Assembly: GCA_017550145.1 (NCBI GenBank)
Contig: JAFZQG010000027.1
Span: 34,454 to 98,453, forward strand
Source: Erysipelotrichaceae bacterium
GTDB lineage: Bacteria > Bacillota_I > Bacilli_A > Erysipelotrichales > Erysipelotrichaceae
Length of the DNA: 64,000 nucleotides
Direction: 5' to 3'
The notes below the pieces were generated by a model. That model had not been told where the DNA came from and ran no database searches. It worked only from the letters and a program-made list of their open reading frames with translations. The translations under genes and the position numbers were made by a program. Position 1 is the first letter of the stretch, and each line of letters starts with the position of its first letter. This document shows, piece by piece, positions 61,701-64,000 of this stretch.

Positions 61701-64000
61701 ATCTTCATTTACAACGGAAGATAAGGCCTGGGTTAGCCACAAAGGGAAAGTATTCGGTGGTGAAACGGGATTGTCTGTTAAATCAGATAGTACGGGAGCT
61801 TATGTAGAGTTCTATAATTCTGATGGTTTTTCACCATTCGAGATCTCTAAAGCAAAAATTGAAAACAGTAATAATCAGGCAAATGATAAAAAGGTTGCGC
61901 CAAAGTTTACTGTTTCTACTGATGCTCAAAACGGAAAAGTTATAGTATCTGTGGATAATCCAACAGCAGAAAATCTTGCCTGGTTAAAAGAATTAACGAG
62001 GCTTGCTAATCAGGAACATGATCATACATACGGATTAAGCCACGCACTCGTCTTTGTCGGAAACAGAGGATACAAATACAATGCTGAATATGGTTTCAGT
62101 TACAATTCAACCAATAATACAGTAGAATACGATATTAAAAATCATATGCTTACTAATGATATTTATAATCTGACTGTTCGTGTTGAGGGATATTATGATG
62201 TTTCAACAACATTTGAATTAGATTTTCCTGATGCTGAACCACAATTTACTATCGTAAAACAAGGTGACATTAAGTATCTATCGCTTAGCGCAAATTCTGC
62301 TGATTTTATAAACAAATTTGAGTTTGTAATAGGTGCAGAAGGATGGAATAACGAATCAGTTTTCCATTATACAAAAAACTATCGCTATCATTATTATAAT
62401 GGTAACGAACATTTTGATTACAGTTCGATTGTAAGCGAAGATGGTAAGACAGTATTAATACCATTATCAGAGTGTGAACTCGAAAACGGAATGAATATTG
62501 TTAAGATTTACGCTCCTGGCTATTGTTTGAAAAAGATGGCGATAACAGTTCCAAACGACGAATTTGATTTGGGCTATACTTACACGGTAGAGGAAACCGT
62601 TAACAGGAATAATCATCCTGCTGTAAAGATTACCTTATCTGGCAGTAAAGGGTTAGAAATAATCGAGAAGATTAAATCGAGTTTGGTATTTGGAGATCAT
62701 AACGAATATGGTGGTGTAATATTCGAAAAGACAAATGGCGAGCATACAAGACATTATTCTTCTCGGCAATACCCTGATCATCCGGAATGGGATCCAAATA
62801 TGGTATTTACTGACGGAGCTAATTCTTTCCTAGTAAATACAAATCCGGAAATAACGAATAGTGAGTATACATTGGTGCTGAGATATCCTGAAGAAGGCAT
62901 GATGAAGAGTGTTTCAATTGGAACATATACTTTTAAACATCAGGTATATGAAGCACCAAAGACTTCGATCAAGTATAATCCGGAAACAGGAAAAGTAGAA
63001 GTAAGATGTATTGATAACAGCGAACTGGCAGATACCTATCTTGAAAATATCGGTTTATTTATTGAATTAGATAAAACAGAAAATAATAATAATTGGTCTT
63101 ATGTTTACTGTGAATCAGTCAGCAATGGAGTAGCATATTTTTCTGAATACGAAACAAATAACAATGGCAGAGCCTTAATTAAGAATTTAACTGTTGGATC
63201 ATATGAAACACAGATGAGTTCGGAAGGCTTTACCTGGATGGATTCAATCGCAACTGAAGGAAGAAATTTGGATCGAATTAATATAACTCCAAAAGTTGTA
63301 GCACCTACAGAATTGATTAGCTCTAGTTCTGGTATATCAATTACGACGACAAACAACGGCAATGATTTTATGGCGGTTGCTTCTAAAGTAGTAACTGATG
63401 CTTTCAATGGTGATACAAACGGAAACAGTTTATCAGATGAAGCGGTACAGTTTATTCTTAATTCCACTAGTTCTGATAAAATATCGGCATCGATTATTGC
63501 GGAAGAATCTGATGAAACAGAAATTGCCACAATAGCAAGCAATATTGATGATGATAAAGAAATACTGGAGGCTATTGATTTAAGCGTTGTCTTAACAAAG
63601 AAGAGTATTATCGGAGAAACGACAACAATAACAGAAGGTGTAAAGGAACTGGCTAGTCCATTAGAATATTCAATTGAACTTCCGGAAATAAAAGAAGCTA
63701 TTCCTGAAGGAAATATAGTCGTATATTCAGTAGAAAGATATCATGATGGAAAAGTAGAAACATTAGAATCAAAAGTAAGCAATGGTAATATTAACTTTGC
63801 TTCAGATTGTTATTCAACTTTTGCTATAACATATAAGTTACACGATCCATCAGAACACGAATGGTCCTTTACCTCCTACAAGAGCGATGTCAACAAGGTT
63901 GACAAAGATCACTATTGGGGAACAGCCATCTATACCTGTGATATCTGCGGTGAGACCAAGGAAGTCGAAGAACTTGTTCCTGGAAGATGTCAGCTTTCAG
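58789..64000 (+). CDS. Very large secreted protein: transglutaminase-like domain, InlB repeats (C-terminus missing)
   Basis: The frame is open from the ATG to the window end (at least 1737 residues). Residues 1-25 are a signal peptide (INLLAILVLLSFFVLSKGVLA). Residues ~280-375 form a transglutaminase/protease-like domain: CEGYSKAFQYLCD (Cys305), GLHMWNVVKM (His344) and YIVDVTNC (Asp360) give a Cys-His-Asp triad. Residues ~425-845 hold about five InlB/Flg_new-type repeats (ITLDANGG...GYTFKGWYY; YTVTFNPNNGS...GYSLAGWYK...LTAKW). Long beta-rich parts follow, then a CDICGE zinc-ribbon-like unit near ~1707. No sorting signal is reached. The gene is A+T-rich until ~63840, then host-like. Likely a surface protein in adhesion or cross-linking (inference). 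Confidence 0.85.
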   Translation, partial: MKYLRINLLAILVLLSFFVLSKGVLAEEDEIIVDSDCEQETIVYDDGIDNDELFEAYVNKMFYGDTEQPVVNQNPTAVEASYTKPLTGLNAKIYEILEDSISDIASGTENSTIISFDSTSLTDVKISYTAAELEIEGSLFNCDENNSCTITEEAKNKFYEVSGYDLVTIIRTLLFNKPYELYWYDKTRGVNQVIYFGGGVDGEQNEYICINEISYSFIVANEYKGTGDYTVNSTGVIISNAVARAEGVVETHKNENDLEKLISYKDFICGEVSYNSVAVQQNYSYGNPWQLIWVFDNNTNTNVVCEGYSKAFQYLCDKSTFKNNTVKSSIVTGTMSGGTGAGLHMWNVVKMNNGNNYIVDVTNCDEGTVGADDKLFLAGATRGADIYSYTVTIGTDNVGYVYDDVTIGLYDVSDLVLWNKDFEDNVWVSFTLNHGYLDENQSSFLQVARGTEITMPSFVPYEGITFLYWEATIGEETIHLDPNDTITVNEDVVFHDVCTFRITLDANGGAFADDSLQKYVDIESAGFDENSKFNLLIQGINAPERDGYTFKGWYYGPEAVYERPGNDGNYIYRNDKYEENTYVGSSITAYAQWIDNNNEVTITFDAGEGQLFDTTYAKVTGNVGEEIQILAFAYQSGKSFENWVYQRDGKYIFTKTLWNIELDRDTTVYAVYEDLDDDQVLLTFHSNGGHLGSPQGPETVTIKSPNGWNLDYITEYIYPIFGWFGGAYKDGYDTVQWFYDEELENNPVNIFDEDGYTTDTHFYAKWSNELNHYTVTFNPNNGSSTSSLTAFEGRTISKPVNPEKEGYSLAGWYKPDGSRFFFSMPVTSELNLTAKWIPSMTTSVDNYIPEYNDGDAKKDVAENGVNSTVGISVDVNDYFSERMSERAVSEETLTQLGTTIDNEKIVMETRLNMEVTSTTVDANDNVSDFVIDITPVYTIKAVNNDNTKTVTLQKEKELIVDDAVLMRVYLPSSFTTEDKAWVSHKGKVFGGETGLSVKSDSTGAYVEFYNSDGFSPFEISKAKIENSNNQANDKKVAPKFTVSTDAQNGKVIVSVDNPTAENLAWLKELTRLANQEHDHTYGLSHALVFVGNRGYKYNAEYGFSYNSTNNTVEYDIKNHMLTNDIYNLTVRVEGYYDVSTTFELDFPDAEPQFTIVKQGDIKYLSLSANSADFINKFEFVIGAEGWNNESVFHYTKNYRYHYYNGNEHFDYSSIVSEDGKTVLIPLSECELENGMNIVKIYAPGYCLKKMAITVPNDEFDLGYTYTVEETVNRNNHPAVKITLSGSKGLEIIEKIKSSLVFGDHNEYGGVIFEKTNGEHTRHYSSRQYPDHPEWDPNMVFTDGANSFLVNTNPEITNSEYTLVLRYPEEGMMKSVSIGTYTFKHQVYEAPKTSIKYNPETGKVEVRCIDNSELADTYLENIGLFIELDKTENNNNWSYVYCESVSNGVAYFSEYETNNNGRALIKNLTVGSYETQMSSEGFTWMDSIATEGRNLDRINITPKVVAPTELISSSSGISITTTNNGNDFMAVASKVVTDAFNGDTNGNSLSDEAVQFILNSTSSDKISASIIAEESDETEIATIASNIDDDKEILEAIDLSVVLTKKSIIGETTTITEGVKELASPLEYSIELPEIKEAIPEGNIVVYSVERYHDGKVETLESKVSNGNINFASDCYSTFAITYKLHDPSEHEWSFTSYKSDVNKVDKDHYWGTAIYTCDICGETKEVEELVPGRCQLS

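Overview
The window is a gene-dense stretch of a moderately A+T-rich Gram-positive chromosome, most likely a gut-type Bacillota (Erysipelotrichales or Lachnospirales-like; placement is inference). The basis is the AGA-rich codon use, AGGAGG-type ribosome binding sites, DUF1146, a CBS/DRTGG family II pyrophosphatase, a C_GCAxxG_C_C protein, an ascorbate-type PTS, a GH42 enzyme and many U-tailed hairpin terminators. TGA is a normal stop here.

Left part (1-10.8 kb): an AbiE-type toxin-antitoxin pair cut by the window edge; a leftward operon (TIM-barrel protein, UPF0158-GNAT fusion, Nif3-like protein); a rightward operon tsaC - pyrophosphatase - nagA - DUF1146 - membrane protein; a GlsB-like protein; a BrnA-like antitoxin gene broken by an in-frame TGA; and an HTH-AAA-nuclease fusion behind a large inverted repeat that overlaps its promoter.

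Middle (10.9-34.4 kb): a MarR-controlled heterodimeric ABC exporter, a second exporter pair, then a five-gene operon (18.7-25.0 kb) whose products share the order TIR-like domain - one membrane helix - leucine-rich repeats. This looks like a Toll-like receptor written in reverse order and is the most striking part of the window. Two of the five TIRs look canonical, one is divergent but keeps the putative catalytic Glu, and two have lost it. After it come cyclophilin, gdhA, a Nudix-GtrA fusion, a lipid kinase, an XRE regulator, a DUF937 protein and a third ABC exporter pair.

Right part (34.4-58.4 kb) is mainly metabolism: patatin-like lipase, pyruvate kinase, nucleoside salvage (cytidine deaminase, three nucleoside hydrolases, a FucI-like protein), flavodoxin, an MFS - hydrolase - GH42 operon, a PTS IIA-IIB-IIC operon convergent with a SIS/PfkB pair, a DUF4143 ATPase behind three 33-bp repeats, an aberrant MetRS, an HEXXH membrane protein, an esterase and an anchored M20 peptidase. 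A tRNA-Arg(UCU) then marks a shift to A+T-rich DNA, where a very large secreted protein (transglutaminase-like domain plus InlB repeats) runs off the window end.

Two window-wide habits stand out. Many first-in-operon genes have a -10 box only 3-11 nt upstream of the start codon and no Shine-Dalgarno, which suggests leaderless mRNAs. Several terminators lie inside the last codons of the gene they end. No CRISPR array, rRNA, insertion sequence or prophage was seen.
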